The translations under genes were made by a program, and so were the position numbers. The notes under the pieces were generated by a model. That model did not search any database and was not told the DNA's origin. It saw only the letters and a program-made list of their open reading frames with translations. DNA of 64,000 nucleotides from Apibacter mensalis (GTDB lineage Bacteria > Bacteroidota > Bacteroidia > Flavobacteriales > Weeksellaceae), in assembly GCF_001418685.1 (NCBI RefSeq), contig NZ_LIVM01000001.1:244350-308349 (forward strand), written 5' to 3'. This document shows, in pieces, positions 8,581 through 18,310 of this stretch. How positions within the stretch are numbered: the stretch's first letter is position 1; every line of letters begins with the position of its first letter.

Positions 8581-8607
8581 AAAAGCACTTTTATAAGTGC
8601 TTTTTTT
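8581..8607. terminator. Bidirectional terminator
   Basis: AAAAGCACTT (8581-8590) pairs with AAGTGCTTTT (8595-8604) around a TTAT loop, with T-runs on both strands. It separates the rightward lipoprotein cluster from the leftward SPFH gene. Confidence 0.85.
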
Positions 8608-8620
8608 ATTCTTTTTTATA

Positions 8621-9535
8621 TTAGGTTTGAGATGATTTATCATTTATCTTTTCTCCAACCCGTTGTGAAGCTTCAAAAGAAGTAATCATATTAATTAACA
8701 TATCACTTGCTGCACTAGGATTGTTAGGAAGCAATATTAAATTAGATCGGGAACTGGCCCCTATTGAGCTTAAAGTATCATAATGTTGAGTAACCACAAT
8801 TAAAGAAGAGGCTTCTTGTGAATTTATGTTTACTCCATTCAATACTTTTACAGATTCCTCCAAGCCTCGTGCAATTTCTCTTCTTTGATCAGCAATACCT
8901 TTTCCCTGCAATTGCTTACTTTCTGCTTCAGCCTTGGCTTTAGCTACTATTTTGATACGTTCTGCCTCCGCTTCATATTCAGCCGCAACCTTTTCTCTTT
9001 CAGCCGAATTAATACGATTCATTGCTTGTTTTACCTGCTCATCAGGATCTATATCCGTTACCAGTGCCTTAACAATACTGTACCCATAACTCTGCATAGC
9101 TTCTTGCAGCTCACTCTTTACAGCGTTAGCTATATCATCTTTTCTTACAAATACATCATCCAACCTTAATTTGGGGACTTCAGCACGAACCACATCAAAG
9201 ACATAAGAAGTGATTTGTTCATAAGGATTTTGTAATTTGTAAAACGCATCGTATACAGCTGTTTGAACGACTTGATATTGCACAGAAACTTTGAGATGAA
9301 CAAAAACATTATCTTTTGTTTTTGTTTCTATCATTACATCCAATTGCTGTATTTTTAAATTTATCTTTCCTGCAATTCGATCTATGAATGGTACTTTAAA
9401 ATTAATTCCCGCATTTCGAGAAGAATTAAATTTACCAAATCGTTCTATAATTACTGATGTTTGCTGTTTTACAACAAATACCGGACTTCCTACTATACAT
9501 AATATAAGTAAAATAAACAATATTGTAATTCCCAT
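8621..9535 (-). CDS. SPFH/Band 7 family membrane protein (QmcA/stomatin-like)
   Basis: A 304-aa protein with an N-terminal membrane anchor (residues 1-20, ILFILLILCIVGSPVFVV), an SPFH domain (about 20-180, with VIIERFGKF and NFKVPFIDRI), and a long charged coiled coil (about 180-235, AEREKVAAEYEAEAERIK). Such proteins make oligomeric scaffolds in the inner membrane that regulate membrane proteases or organise microdomains. The usual NfeD partner is not next to it. It is monocistronic by its flanks: terminator on one side, 57 bases to prfB on the other. Confidence 0.9.
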   Translation of the reverse strand: MGITILFILLILCIVGSPVFVVKQQTSVIIERFGKFNSSRNAGINFKVPFIDRIAGKINLKIQQLDVMIETKTKDNVFVHLKVSVQYQVVQTAVYDAFYKLQNPYEQITSYVFDVVRAEVPKLRLDDVFVRKDDIANAVKSELQEAMQSYGYSIVKALVTDIDPDEQVKQAMNRINSAEREKVAAEYEAEAERIKIVAKAKAEAESKQLQGKGIADQRREIARGLEESVKVLNGVNINSQEASSLIVVTQHYDTLSSIGASSRSNLILLPNNPSAASDMLINMITSFEASQRVGEKINDKSSQT

Positions 9536-9592
9536 AGTTATTAATTAAATTTAGTTTTATAAAAGATAAATATACAATTTTATATATTATAT

Positions 9593-10714
9593 TTATTGCT
9601 GCGGTTTCTGCCCCATTAACATTAAATAAGACTTTAAAAAATCATCAATATTGCCATTCATAACTGAATCAACATCTGAAGTTTCTGTACCTGTACGAAC
9701 ATCTTTTATTAGACGATAGGGCTGCATGACATAGTTCCTTATTTGGCTTCCCCATTCTATCTTCATTTTACCGGCTTCTATTTCATCTCGTTTTGCATTT
9801 CTTTTTTCTAACTCTATTTCAAACAGACGCGATTTTAATAACTGCAATGCTTTTTCTTTATTTTGTAACTGTGATCTGCTTTCGGTGTTTTCAATTATTA
9901 TTTCTTTTTCTTCAGCCGCTTCTTCGTCTTTGTATTTGTAACGCAATCTAACCCCTGTCTCTACTTTATTTACATTTTGCCCACCTGCTCCACTTGAACG
10001 AAAAGTATCCCATGAAAGCGAAGCCTGGTTAATTTGTATATCTATGGATTCATCCACTAAAGGATATACATATACGGATGCAAAAGAAGTATGTCTTTTT
10101 GCATTGGAATCGAATGGAGAGATCCGAACTAATCTATGTACACCATTTTCCCCTTTCAAATAACCAAATGTATAGTCTCCTTCAACCTCCAATGTTACTG
10201 TTTTTACACCTGCTACATCACCAGCCTGATAATTGAGCTCTTTTACTTTAAAATTATGTTTTTCTGCCCACATGATATACATGCGTAGGAGCATACTTGC
10301 CCAATCACAGCTTTCGGTACCTCCGGCACCTGCTGTTATTTGTATCACAGCATTTAAATCGTCCCCTTCAGATGATAGCATATTCTTAAATTCTATATTT
10401 TCGAGCAAAGCAACTACCGAATGATAATGAGAATTTATTTCCTCTTCTGTAACATCTCCTGTTTTGAAAAAATCGTATAAAACAACTAAGTCTTCATATT
10501 GTGTGTTAATTTCCTGATATTCTTCTACCCATCTTTTTTTACCTCTTAAATGCTTTAAAATTTTTTGTGCTTCTTTAGCATTTTCCCAAAAAGAAGGATC
10601 TGCAGATTTTTCTTCTTCATTTTGTATTTCAACTTGCTTTTTTTCAATTTCCAAGTATTCATACAAATCTTTTATTCTTGTCTGTATTTCTTTTAAAGTT
10701 TCTTGAGTAATCAT
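9593..10714 (-). CDS. prfB: Peptide chain release factor 2
   Basis: Recognises UGA/UAA stop codons and triggers peptide release. The tripeptide SPF (RISPFDSNAKRHTSF) and the GGQ loop (SSGAGGQNVNKVETG) are intact. The start is set at 10714 (MITQETLKEIQ); the upstream in-frame extension to 10762 (MKYFNYNILHC...) is not family-like. The N-terminal part reads continuously through YEYLEIEKKQVEI, the place where many bacterial prfB genes have the CTTTGA +1 frameshift, so this copy has no programmed frameshift. A possible -7 element (TATTTTTG on the minus strand) lies at 10723-10730, implying a very short leader. Confidence 0.95.
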   Translation of the reverse strand: MITQETLKEIQTRIKDLYEYLEIEKKQVEIQNEEEKSADPSFWENAKEAQKILKHLRGKKRWVEEYQEINTQYEDLVVLYDFFKTGDVTEEEINSHYHSVVALLENIEFKNMLSSEGDDLNAVIQITAGAGGTESCDWASMLLRMYIMWAEKHNFKVKELNYQAGDVAGVKTVTLEVEGDYTFGYLKGENGVHRLVRISPFDSNAKRHTSFASVYVYPLVDESIDIQINQASLSWDTFRSSGAGGQNVNKVETGVRLRYKYKDEEAAEEKEIIIENTESRSQLQNKEKALQLLKSRLFEIELEKRNAKRDEIEAGKMKIEWGSQIRNYVMQPYRLIKDVRTGTETSDVDSVMNGNIDDFLKSYLMLMGQKPQQ

Positions 10715-11218
10715 AAGTAGTACAAAAATACAATGTAAAATGTTATAATTAAAATACTTCAATAAATAATAAAATTATAGGTAGACTTACATTCCAATTA
10801 TATAAATTATTGAAATAAATTCTAAATTAAATAAAGATTGATAAATTTTGTTTGTAAATTTGCTTTCGTTTTATTTAATAGTATTCATAATATCTTAATG
10901 CTAAATAAAGCGTTAGTAATTAATGAACTACAAAAATGTACAATAAGCTAAAAAGATACTTGGTTAATGCATACTAAAGAGGATACATCTAAAAATGATT
11001 AAAAAAAACTATATTTTTCCTTTTTCCCAATATAATCCCTTAAAATTGATGAGCACTAATGAAGTAAGCTGAATACAGCCTAATATGAAAATGAAAAGAT
11101 TGTAGAGATGAAAATATTATCCTATATGGTATAAAATACCATACTAATCAAACATTAATTATAGCTGATGAAAAACTAATATACTAGAAAGATTTACTAA
11201 CAACATGAATAATATAAA
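10715..11218. other. 504-base intergenic region
   Basis: No ORF with protein-like composition. It contains a perfect 8-bp inverted repeat (TATGGTAT at 11125-11132, ATACCATA at 11136-11143) about 75 bases before the small mscS gene, possibly an operator or weak hairpin. No tRNA or known ncRNA motif seen. Confidence 0.5.
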
Positions 11219-11737
11219 ATGGAATTATTAAGTAATTTTTTTAAAGAAAATCACCGTCAATTGATAGTAACCATAATTGTTATTATGGCGATTTATTTTT
11301 TAAAACTTATTATAAATAAAATAATACTAAAATACGGAAATCATACCCACATTAAAGAATTAAGAACAAGGGTTATTATAAAATACTCAAGCATATTAAT
11401 AAACATTTTAGGCTTAATTCTTCTTATAACCATTTGGGGAGTTACTCCGGAATGGATATTTGCTACATTTGCTTCTTTTTTCGCGATTGTTGGAGTAGCA
11501 TTTTTTGCTCAATGGTCATTATTGAGCAATGTTACTGCCGGTTTTATAATATACTTTACAGTACCTTTTCGTATTGGGGATACTATTAAAATTATAGATA
11601 AAGATAATCCTATTGAAGCAACTGTTGAGGATATAAAAGCTTTCTACGTTGTTTTAAGAACTAATGATGGATTTCCAGTAACTTTTCCTAATAATTTAAT
11701 TTTACAAAAAGCTATTTCCACAATAAAATCTTCATAA
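11219..11737 (+). CDS. Small MscS-family mechanosensitive channel
   Basis: A 172-aa inner-membrane channel subunit, membrane segments at about 14-31, 57-76 and 84-112. The pore helix and start of the beta domain are clear (FFAIVGVAFFAQWSLLSNVTAGFIIYF cut in two: the VGVAFFAQWS and SNVTAGFIIYF pieces), then FRIGDTIKI. It ends just after the beta domain (FPNNLILQKAIS), without the alpha/beta vestibule of classical 286-aa MscS; short versions like this are a regular flavobacterial subfamily, so it is not judged truncated. Protects against hypo-osmotic shock. Confidence 0.86.
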   Translation: MELLSNFFKENHRQLIVTIIVIMAIYFLKLIINKIILKYGNHTHIKELRTRVIIKYSSILINILGLILLITIWGVTPEWIFATFASFFAIVGVAFFAQWSLLSNVTAGFIIYFTVPFRIGDTIKIIDKDNPIEATVEDIKAFYVVLRTNDGFPVTFPNNLILQKAISTIKSS

Positions 11738-12107
11738 TGAAATTCATTAGAGATAAAGTCACTATTTTAGATTGTATCACCTTTTCTTTAACTTCAGGAC
11801 ACATCTCGAAAAACTTATCATTTCAACATTTCAAACTTAAAATGAATCATTGACAGTACCATTGCTGGATTAATTTGCTACAGTATATTATATTTTCACT
11901 TCAGGATTGGAAAACATAATTTGATTGAAACTTTGATATGACTGTTAAAACACGTATTCCTGTAATTAATAATTCAATACCAGATAAAAATTTTGTTTTA
12001 ATCTACCTGTTTACTTATCCGGGAATCTTTTATGTTAAAAAAACTATCTCCTGGTTTCCAATGATTAACCTATCCTTTTATCGTAATGTTTTTTTACAAT
12101 AATAAAG
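11738..12107. other. Intergenic region after mscS
   Basis: About 370 bases without a convincing gene. A 54-codon ATG frame at 11938-12102 exists but lacks homology I recognise or a start context; composition is slightly less AT-rich than other spacers, so decayed coding sequence is possible. Confidence 0.4.
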
Positions 12108-12132
12108 AAAGGCTATATAAATAATAGCCTTT
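12108..12132. terminator. Terminator between mscS and sucC
   Basis: AAAGGCTAT (12108-12116) pairs with ATAGCCTTT (12124-12132), 7-base loop; a T-rich run follows on the plus strand, and a weaker one on the minus strand, so it may serve both convergent genes. Confidence 0.75.
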
Positions 12133-12140
12133 TTGTTTTA

Positions 12141-13334
12141 TTATGATAAGGCTTTAGTAACCTCTCTTGCGGCATCTTCTAATGTAATAGCTGATATCAC
12201 TTTTAATCCGCTTTCATCAATCATCTTTTTAGCTACCTCTGCATTGGTTCCTTGTAGTCTAACAATTATGGGTACTTTTATAAAATCTCTCATATTCTTA
12301 TAGGCATCTAAAATGCCCTGAGCAACTCGATCGCAACGAACAATACCTCCAAATATATTTACAAGAATTGCTTGTACTCGATCATCTGCCAAAATTATTC
12401 TAAATGCTTTTTCTACTCTTTCCGCATCAGCAGTTCCTCCAACATCTAAAAAATTTGCAGGATCTCCTCCTGAAAGTTTAATTATATCCATCGTTGCCAT
12501 GGCTAATCCTGCACCGTTTACCATACAACCTACATTACCTTCTAATTTTACAAAATTTAATCCTGCCTCTCCTGCTTGTACTTCAATAGGGTCTTCCTCT
12601 CTTATGTCTCTGAGCTTTACATAATCCGGATGCCTGAAAAGGGAATTATTATCTATGGTAACTTTTGCATCTACCGCCGCGATTTGATTATCTGATGTTT
12701 TCAATACGGGATTTATTTCAAATAAAGTTGCATCACTTTTTATATATGCATTATATAATGCAGATACAAACTTAACCATATTCTTAAATGACTCTCCCGA
12801 TAACCCCAAATTAAAAGCAATTTTTCTTGCTTGAAAATTTTGTAAACCCGCTGAAGGATCTATTTCTTCGCTAAAGATGAGCGAAGGAGTTTTTTCTGCT
12901 ACCGTTTCTATATCCATCCCACCTTCTGTAGAATATATAATTACATTTTTCCCTTTTACTCTGTCTAATAGCATAGATATATAAAATTCTTCAATTTCAG
13001 CCTCTCCGGGATAATACATATCTTCCGCTATAAACACCTGATGAACTTTTTTACCTTTTTGAGAAGTCTGTGGAGTAATTAGATTCATTCCTATGATTTC
13101 AGATGCCTTTTCTTTAACTTCGTCTAAGGTTTTTGCCAATTTAACACCTCCCCCTTTTCCCCTTCCTCCTGCATGAATCTGTGCCTTTACTACCCACCAA
13201 TTGGTACCCGTTTTATCATTCATCTCTTTAGCGGCTTCTACTGCTTGTTCCGGTGTGGTAGCAACTATTCCCCTTTGAACTCTTACTCCAAATGATGAAA
13301 GTATTTCTTTTCCTTGATATTCGTGTAAATTCAT
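12141..13334 (-). CDS. sucC: Succinyl-CoA ligase, beta subunit
   Basis: TCA-cycle enzyme: with SucD it interconverts succinyl-CoA and succinate with substrate-level phosphorylation. ATP-grasp N-terminal half (MNLHEYQGKEILSSFGV, KAQIHAGGRGKGGGVK) and CoA-ligase C-terminal half (GCMVNGAGLAMATMD, NFLDVGGTAD, NIFGGIVRCD) are complete at 397 aa. sucD is not adjacent, a common separation in Flavobacteriia. A -7 element (TATATTTG, minus strand) lies at 13394-13401, about 60 bases upstream. Confidence 0.97.
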   Translation of the reverse strand: MNLHEYQGKEILSSFGVRVQRGIVATTPEQAVEAAKEMNDKTGTNWWVVKAQIHAGGRGKGGGVKLAKTLDEVKEKASEIIGMNLITPQTSQKGKKVHQVFIAEDMYYPGEAEIEEFYISMLLDRVKGKNVIIYSTEGGMDIETVAEKTPSLIFSEEIDPSAGLQNFQARKIAFNLGLSGESFKNMVKFVSALYNAYIKSDATLFEINPVLKTSDNQIAAVDAKVTIDNNSLFRHPDYVKLRDIREEDPIEVQAGEAGLNFVKLEGNVGCMVNGAGLAMATMDIIKLSGGDPANFLDVGGTADAERVEKAFRIILADDRVQAILVNIFGGIVRCDRVAQGILDAYKNMRDFIKVPIIVRLQGTNAEVAKKMIDESGLKVISAITLEDAAREVTKALS

Positions 13335-13583
13335 GGCTTAATTTTTCTTTCGACTTGTATTAATCTACTTTAATTCTTTAATTGCAATAATGACAAATAT
13401 ACTTATTTTTTAATTGTGATATTTAAATAAATAGTGGGTCAAGATTATACATTTGTTTCAATCAGTTTGAATAATTAAGTTATCAACTTTCTAAAAATAT
13501 AATTAGAATTACTTTTACTTAGTAGGGTTTCTAAATTTTTTATTGATTAATTTTTTATACCTACTCAGCATAAGGAATGAAAT

Positions 13584-13622
13584 AAAAAGCATTTCCCGAA
13601 TAATTCAAAGGAAACGCTTTTT
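13584..13622 (-). terminator. Terminator of the C10 protease gene
   Basis: Thirteen-bp stem (13584-13596 with 13610-13622). The single imperfect pair is G-U on the minus-strand RNA but A-C on the plus strand, so the hairpin is fitted to leftward transcription from the protease gene, whose stop is at 13644. Confidence 0.82.
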
Positions 13623-13643
13623 TACACTAATAAAATATGTACT

Positions 13644-15830
13644 CTATTTTTTAATAAACTTATATTTTTTAACTTCTTTTGAAGTTAGAATTTTTATAAT
13701 ATATGCTCCAGGGCTTAATTGACTTACATTTATCCCATACGATGAATCTAAATTTCCTTCTAGTACTTTTTTACCTGAGAAATCATAAATCGATGTTGAT
13801 TTAATTTTTTCTTCTGAGTTTAACTTGATGTATAAAGTATTTTTAACCGGGTTAGGATAAATTACAAATTCATTATTTTCATTTTTTATATCTTCTGTTC
13901 CCAGTTTTCCATTTATTATAGTTAAAGGAAGATAATTTATGGTTGCTCCTTCCAAAAATTGCCATTCTTGATTATCATTTTCACGTGCAAAAATCCTGAT
14001 TCGATATTCTCCATTTAAAATATCATCCGGTATCATACCTGAAATTAAATACGATGGATAAAAATAACCCTCTTGTAAATTACTTATTGAGCTTTTATTA
14101 AGAATGTATTTCAATTCATCTTTTTCATTAGTTAAAGCCAGTGCGAGCATACCAGTAAAAGGTTTACATCGTGTATTTCCAACTGAAAACTTAACTTTAA
14201 GATCATCTTTTGGACCGGCTTGTATCAAATTGGCTTGAAGTGCTAGTTCATCTCTTAAGAAAAGATTATGAGATTTTATACCATCTATAACTTCGATAAT
14301 ATTATTTCCCTCTACGGCTTTAGCTGTTTTGATTGCAACGTATGTATTGTCCTTTTTTTCAACTACCTTTAATCGGTATTTTCCTGCCGGAATATTACTA
14401 TCTATCTTATAATTGTTAGTATTGAAATTTCTAGGGTGACTTCCGGCATTGAATATTGCAATGATATTTTCGTTCAAATCATATAATGCCATATATAAGT
14501 TTTTTGAGTCAATATCATCTTCAATCCCTATGTTATATAATTTATGTATTTCATTAAAGCACTCTTCTTTATATACTCTATTTTTAGGAATCGTTAACTC
14601 ATTTATAAAATATCTATTAACTTTTTTTCCTCCATTATTAGGTTTTATATTTATACCTATACTTTGACCATATTTATACTCTAATGGAGCATTTGAATTG
14701 TAATACCCATCTTGATATCCTCCCCATCCGAAATTAAAATGTAATAGTCCGTTTGAGTCGTATCCATCACAAATAAATGCATGCCCTTCTTTCTTTTCAG
14801 TACTTCCTGAATAGTAAATAGGTCTACCCTCATTTAATTCTTTTATTATGATATCCCCCCATTCTTCATCACTTATAAGTATCTCATTTAAGGAATTATA
14901 ATACTTACCTCTTACAATATAATCAATACCTTTATCATAATCATAATAAGTATATAAAGATTTCAGTGCATCCCTACTTGAGACTACACTTTCTTTTATC
15001 CCGTATTTCATTTTGACACTTGCTCCTATATGATACATCAAGAGCCCTACAGCCTTTCCTTGTTCTTTTGTATAAGCTGGAGTAGGTGAATTTATATACT
15101 CATTCAACATATTAGACCAATCATACTCATATTGTTGTAAATCTATTTCCGGAATATTATATTGTACATTGTTATTGGGATCTATCGTTTCATAAGCAGG
15201 GATTTTTCCCATTCCGGATTTTGGGTATTGATGAAATTTCATAATTTGAGCGGTAGCAGTAGCTACACAACCAGTAACAACATCATAGGGAATTTGGCTG
15301 TTATAAGGTGCCATTTGGTTCCATTTAGTTTTAATTAAAGGCTGTAATTCAGAAAACTTTGTGTTTTTATTTATATTTATATCAGAATTTCTATAAACCT
15401 CCCACTCTTGTCTAATTTCTTCTGTTGGTTGACTTGAATTCTTAAAAGCTTCTTGCATACCCAATTCTATGGTTCTCATCCACAATCGAAAATTCTCAGG
15501 AATATTATTAATATCGTAATAACCGGATGTAGAATATCCTATTATAGGATAATTAATATCATCTGCTGAAATAATTATAAACCCCTGTTTATTTCCAATA
15601 TTATATACATAGTAATAATTCTGAGAATGGTTTTTCTTGGATTTATTTTCTTCATTTTTGGCGGTGTAAACTAAATTTAATTGAAAACTAATATTTCTTT
15701 GTTGGAGGTCAGAAATATTGTTATTTATAAAATTTTCAGCAACACGCTTTGCTTCATCTTGCTCTACTTGTTTAGACCATAATTGTAAATAAGTAAATAT
15801 AAATAGCAAAAAAAGAGTAATTTTTTTCAT
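13644..15830 (-). CDS. C10 family (streptopain/SpeB-like) cysteine protease with type IX sorting domain
   Basis: A 728-aa secreted papain-fold protease. Order: signal peptide (1 to about 20), Spi-type inhibitory propeptide (about 21-150), peptidase C10 domain with nucleophile C188 (TGCVATATAQIMKFHQYP) and H350 (EGHAFICDGY), followed by NFGWGG, then a region of beta domains (about 390-640) and a type IX secretion C-terminal domain (about 650-728, FVIYPNPVKNTLYIK ... GAYIIKILTSKEVKKYKFI). Family members include SpeB, PrtT and interpain A, which degrade host proteins. It should be exported by Sec, then the type IX system, and anchored or released after CTD cleavage. Monocistronic, with terminators on both sides. 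Confidence 0.93.
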   Translation of the reverse strand: MKKITLFLLFIFTYLQLWSKQVEQDEAKRVAENFINNNISDLQQRNISFQLNLVYTAKNEENKSKKNHSQNYYYVYNIGNKQGFIIISADDINYPIIGYSTSGYYDINNIPENFRLWMRTIELGMQEAFKNSSQPTEEIRQEWEVYRNSDININKNTKFSELQPLIKTKWNQMAPYNSQIPYDVVTGCVATATAQIMKFHQYPKSGMGKIPAYETIDPNNNVQYNIPEIDLQQYEYDWSNMLNEYINSPTPAYTKEQGKAVGLLMYHIGASVKMKYGIKESVVSSRDALKSLYTYYDYDKGIDYIVRGKYYNSLNEILISDEEWGDIIIKELNEGRPIYYSGSTEKKEGHAFICDGYDSNGLLHFNFGWGGYQDGYYNSNAPLEYKYGQSIGINIKPNNGGKKVNRYFINELTIPKNRVYKEECFNEIHKLYNIGIEDDIDSKNLYMALYDLNENIIAIFNAGSHPRNFNTNNYKIDSNIPAGKYRLKVVEKKDNTYVAIKTAKAVEGNNIIEVIDGIKSHNLFLRDELALQANLIQAGPKDDLKVKFSVGNTRCKPFTGMLALALTNEKDELKYILNKSSISNLQEGYFYPSYLISGMIPDDILNGEYRIRIFARENDNQEWQFLEGATINYLPLTIINGKLGTEDIKNENNEFVIYPNPVKNTLYIKLNSEEKIKSTSIYDFSGKKVLEGNLDSSYGINVSQLSPGAYIIKILTSKEVKKYKFIKK

Positions 15831-16175
15831 AAATTATTTGTTTAAAAAATACGCTTAAATGTAATAAAAAAAAAATAATTTATATTTATCGAAAATTGAT
15901 TTTATCAAATTAATCATCAATATAATATATTTTCCATATTCAAATTTTTAAAATTTTCTGCAACCAATTACATAAGTTATAACATTATTGTCATATTCCA
16001 CTAATTGTCCATGTTTAAACCTATTTTAAACAAGAAAATTTAATTATTACACATAAAAAAAGATTGAAGGGATTACTTCAACCTTTTTTTAGACCATTTA
16101 TATTATATTTTAATTTTTGATATAGATATATTTGTGTAAAAATGTTAATACGTATTAATCATTAAAATATAGAAT
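15831..16175. other. 345-base intergenic region
   Basis: Very AT-rich; holds the promoter region of the C10 protease (no clear TTTG-N19-TAnnTTTG match found) and the terminator of the S9 peptidase gene at 16055-16090. Nothing else seen. Confidence 0.6.
16055..16090 (-). terminator. Terminator of the S9 peptidase gene
   Basis: Stem 16055-16069 with 16076-16090, 6-base loop, A-run and T-run on either side. The single odd pair is G-U on the minus-strand RNA and A-C on the plus strand, pointing to leftward use. Confidence 0.83.
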
Positions 16176-18143
16176 TTAAAGTGTTTCTTTTAACCATTTA
16201 AAAAATTCTTTTTGCCAGATGATTCCATTTTGAGGTTGCTGCACCCAATGACTCTCTTCCGGGAAATATAAAAGCCGACTTTTTATCCCTTTTAATTGTG
16301 CGGCTTGAAAAGCTTCCAACCCCTGTGTGTAAGGAACTCGATAATCTCTGCCTCCATGAATAATCAATATGGGTGTATCCCAATTAGCAATTAGTTTTAT
16401 GGGATTGAATTCTTGGTATGCTTTAGGTTGAGGATTTTCCCAATAAGCTCCACCAATATCATAATTAGGAAAGAAAATTTCTTCCGTTGACCCATACATG
16501 GATTCCAGGTCAAAAACACCACAATGTGAAATGAAAGTTTTAAATCTTTTATGATGTATACCCGCTAGGTAATATACAGAATATCCACCATAACTTGCCC
16601 CTACTGCACCTAATCGATTTTTGTCCACATAAGGCTCTTTTGAAACCTCATCTATAGCAGACAAATAATCTTTCATAGGTTGTCCACCCCAATCACCTGA
16701 AATTTCTTCATTCCATTTTACACCAAAAGAAGGCAATCCTCTCCGATTGGGGGCTACCACAATATATCCATTAGAAGCCATTAGCTGGAAATTCCAACGG
16801 AAGCTGTAAAATTGAGATACGGTACTTTGAGGTCCTCCTTGGCAATACAATAAAGTCGGATATTTTTTATTTTTATCGAAATCGGGAGGAAATATTACCC
16901 AAACCAACATTTTTTTTCCATCGGTGGTATCAATCCATCTTTCTTCAACTTTACAACTTTTTATTTTATGATATATTTCATCATTTACGGTAGTTAACTT
17001 AGTTTCTTTTCCGGTTTTAATCGCTACCTTATAAATTTCTGAAGCATGATTCATATCTTGACGTTCTCCAATTAAAAAATCTCCTGCTAAATTAATTCCT
17101 ACATAATCATGTCGGCCTTTGGTTATTTGCCTGATTTTTTTTGTATTTATATCCAGCTCAAAGAATTGTTTAGTTGCATTAATGCCAGCCAAAAAATAAA
17201 TTTTCTTTCCTTCTTTACTCCACACATAATCTATGACTGTATTATCCCAATCTGAAGTCAAATTCATGGTTTTTTGAGTCTTAAAATCATAAATTTTTAT
17301 ATCATTCTTATCTGATTCATATCCATCCGTTTTCATTGATAACCATGCTAACATTCCTCCTTTAGGACTGAACTTAGGATTAGTATCATATCCTTTATTT
17401 TCTGCGGTTATATTTTGTGTTTGTTGCGAAAATAAATCGTAAAGATATATGTCAGTATTGGTCGAAACGGCATCTTGAGTTCCAAAAAGCTTCTTGGATT
17501 GATAGACTAGAAGCTTGCTATCCGGAGAGAATGAATATGCCTCCGAATTATATTTCTCATCATTTATATCTACTAAAGTTCCGTCTGAATTTCCGATAAA
17601 TATATGTTGAAAGTTCCCGTCTTTCCAGGTATCCCAATGTCTATACATTAAATGATCATAAACTTTTACTTCAGACTTATCCAATTTTGGATACAAATCT
17701 GTGCCTAAAACTTTTTCTAATTTTACAGGTTTCGATATTACAAAATAATTGTAATTATTGGAATACAGTAATCCTGATAGAATTTCATTTTCCTTATTTA
17801 TTTTTTCTGTTTTCTTAGATTTTAAATTATAAGAATAGATATCTTTTCCCACCGAATATACAAATACATCATTGGATTGAAAAGATAATGCTCTTTCCTT
17901 ATCCTTACTTTGAGTAAGTCTATTAACTTGTCCATTTAGGCTCAGCAGATATAAATTTCTCGTACTGTTATTTTCTTCAACATTATATTGCTGAACTCCG
18001 TAAATAATGTCTCCGTTATCATTTACAGCATCTATTGATACCCTGCCCAAACTCCAAAGTAATTCCGGAGTCAAATTTTGCTGTTGTGCCATAGTAAAAA
18101 TCCCAATTAGAATTGATACGAGTAAATTACTTTTTCTCATCAT
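16176..18143 (-). CDS. Exported S9 family prolyl oligopeptidase-type peptidase
   Basis: A 655-aa serine peptidase of the dipeptidyl/acylaminoacyl-peptidase group. A signal peptide (about residues 1-19, ending TMA before QQQN) puts it in the periplasm. Residues about 30-390 form a beta-propeller of the TolB/WD40-like type (SPKGGMLAWLS, ENKGYDTNPKFSP), and the C-terminal alpha/beta-hydrolase has the triad S517 (GASYGGYS), D600 (HGGRDYRVPYTQ) and H632 (EESHWV). It presumably trims oligopeptides, which fits the two POT transporters elsewhere in the window. ATGATG at the start leaves the first codon open by one. Confidence 0.93.
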   Translation of the reverse strand: MMRKSNLLVSILIGIFTMAQQQNLTPELLWSLGRVSIDAVNDNGDIIYGVQQYNVEENNSTRNLYLLSLNGQVNRLTQSKDKERALSFQSNDVFVYSVGKDIYSYNLKSKKTEKINKENEILSGLLYSNNYNYFVISKPVKLEKVLGTDLYPKLDKSEVKVYDHLMYRHWDTWKDGNFQHIFIGNSDGTLVDINDEKYNSEAYSFSPDSKLLVYQSKKLFGTQDAVSTNTDIYLYDLFSQQTQNITAENKGYDTNPKFSPKGGMLAWLSMKTDGYESDKNDIKIYDFKTQKTMNLTSDWDNTVIDYVWSKEGKKIYFLAGINATKQFFELDINTKKIRQITKGRHDYVGINLAGDFLIGERQDMNHASEIYKVAIKTGKETKLTTVNDEIYHKIKSCKVEERWIDTTDGKKMLVWVIFPPDFDKNKKYPTLLYCQGGPQSTVSQFYSFRWNFQLMASNGYIVVAPNRRGLPSFGVKWNEEISGDWGGQPMKDYLSAIDEVSKEPYVDKNRLGAVGASYGGYSVYYLAGIHHKRFKTFISHCGVFDLESMYGSTEEIFFPNYDIGGAYWENPQPKAYQEFNPIKLIANWDTPILIIHGGRDYRVPYTQGLEAFQAAQLKGIKSRLLYFPEESHWVQQPQNGIIWQKEFFKWLKETL

Positions 18144-18310
18144 TAATTCTTTCCTATTTTTAGAATTGATTTCAAATTTAACATTTTCTTATACACTTAT
18201 TTCATTCAAATCAAACTTTATTCAAAATTATTATTAAAATAATAGTTCCTTATTTTTATATTGGCACAATTATTTCAAGATAATAAAGATAATATAAATA
18301 TTTAGTAATC

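Noticed and set aside
11125..11143. TATGGTAT-AAA-ATACCATA inverted repeat
   Set aside because: It could be an operator or hairpin, but there is no regulator nearby and no T-run, so no function is claimed.
11938..12102. 54-codon ATG frame between mscS and sucC
   Set aside because: No recognised family, no start signal, and it runs into the terminator hairpin.
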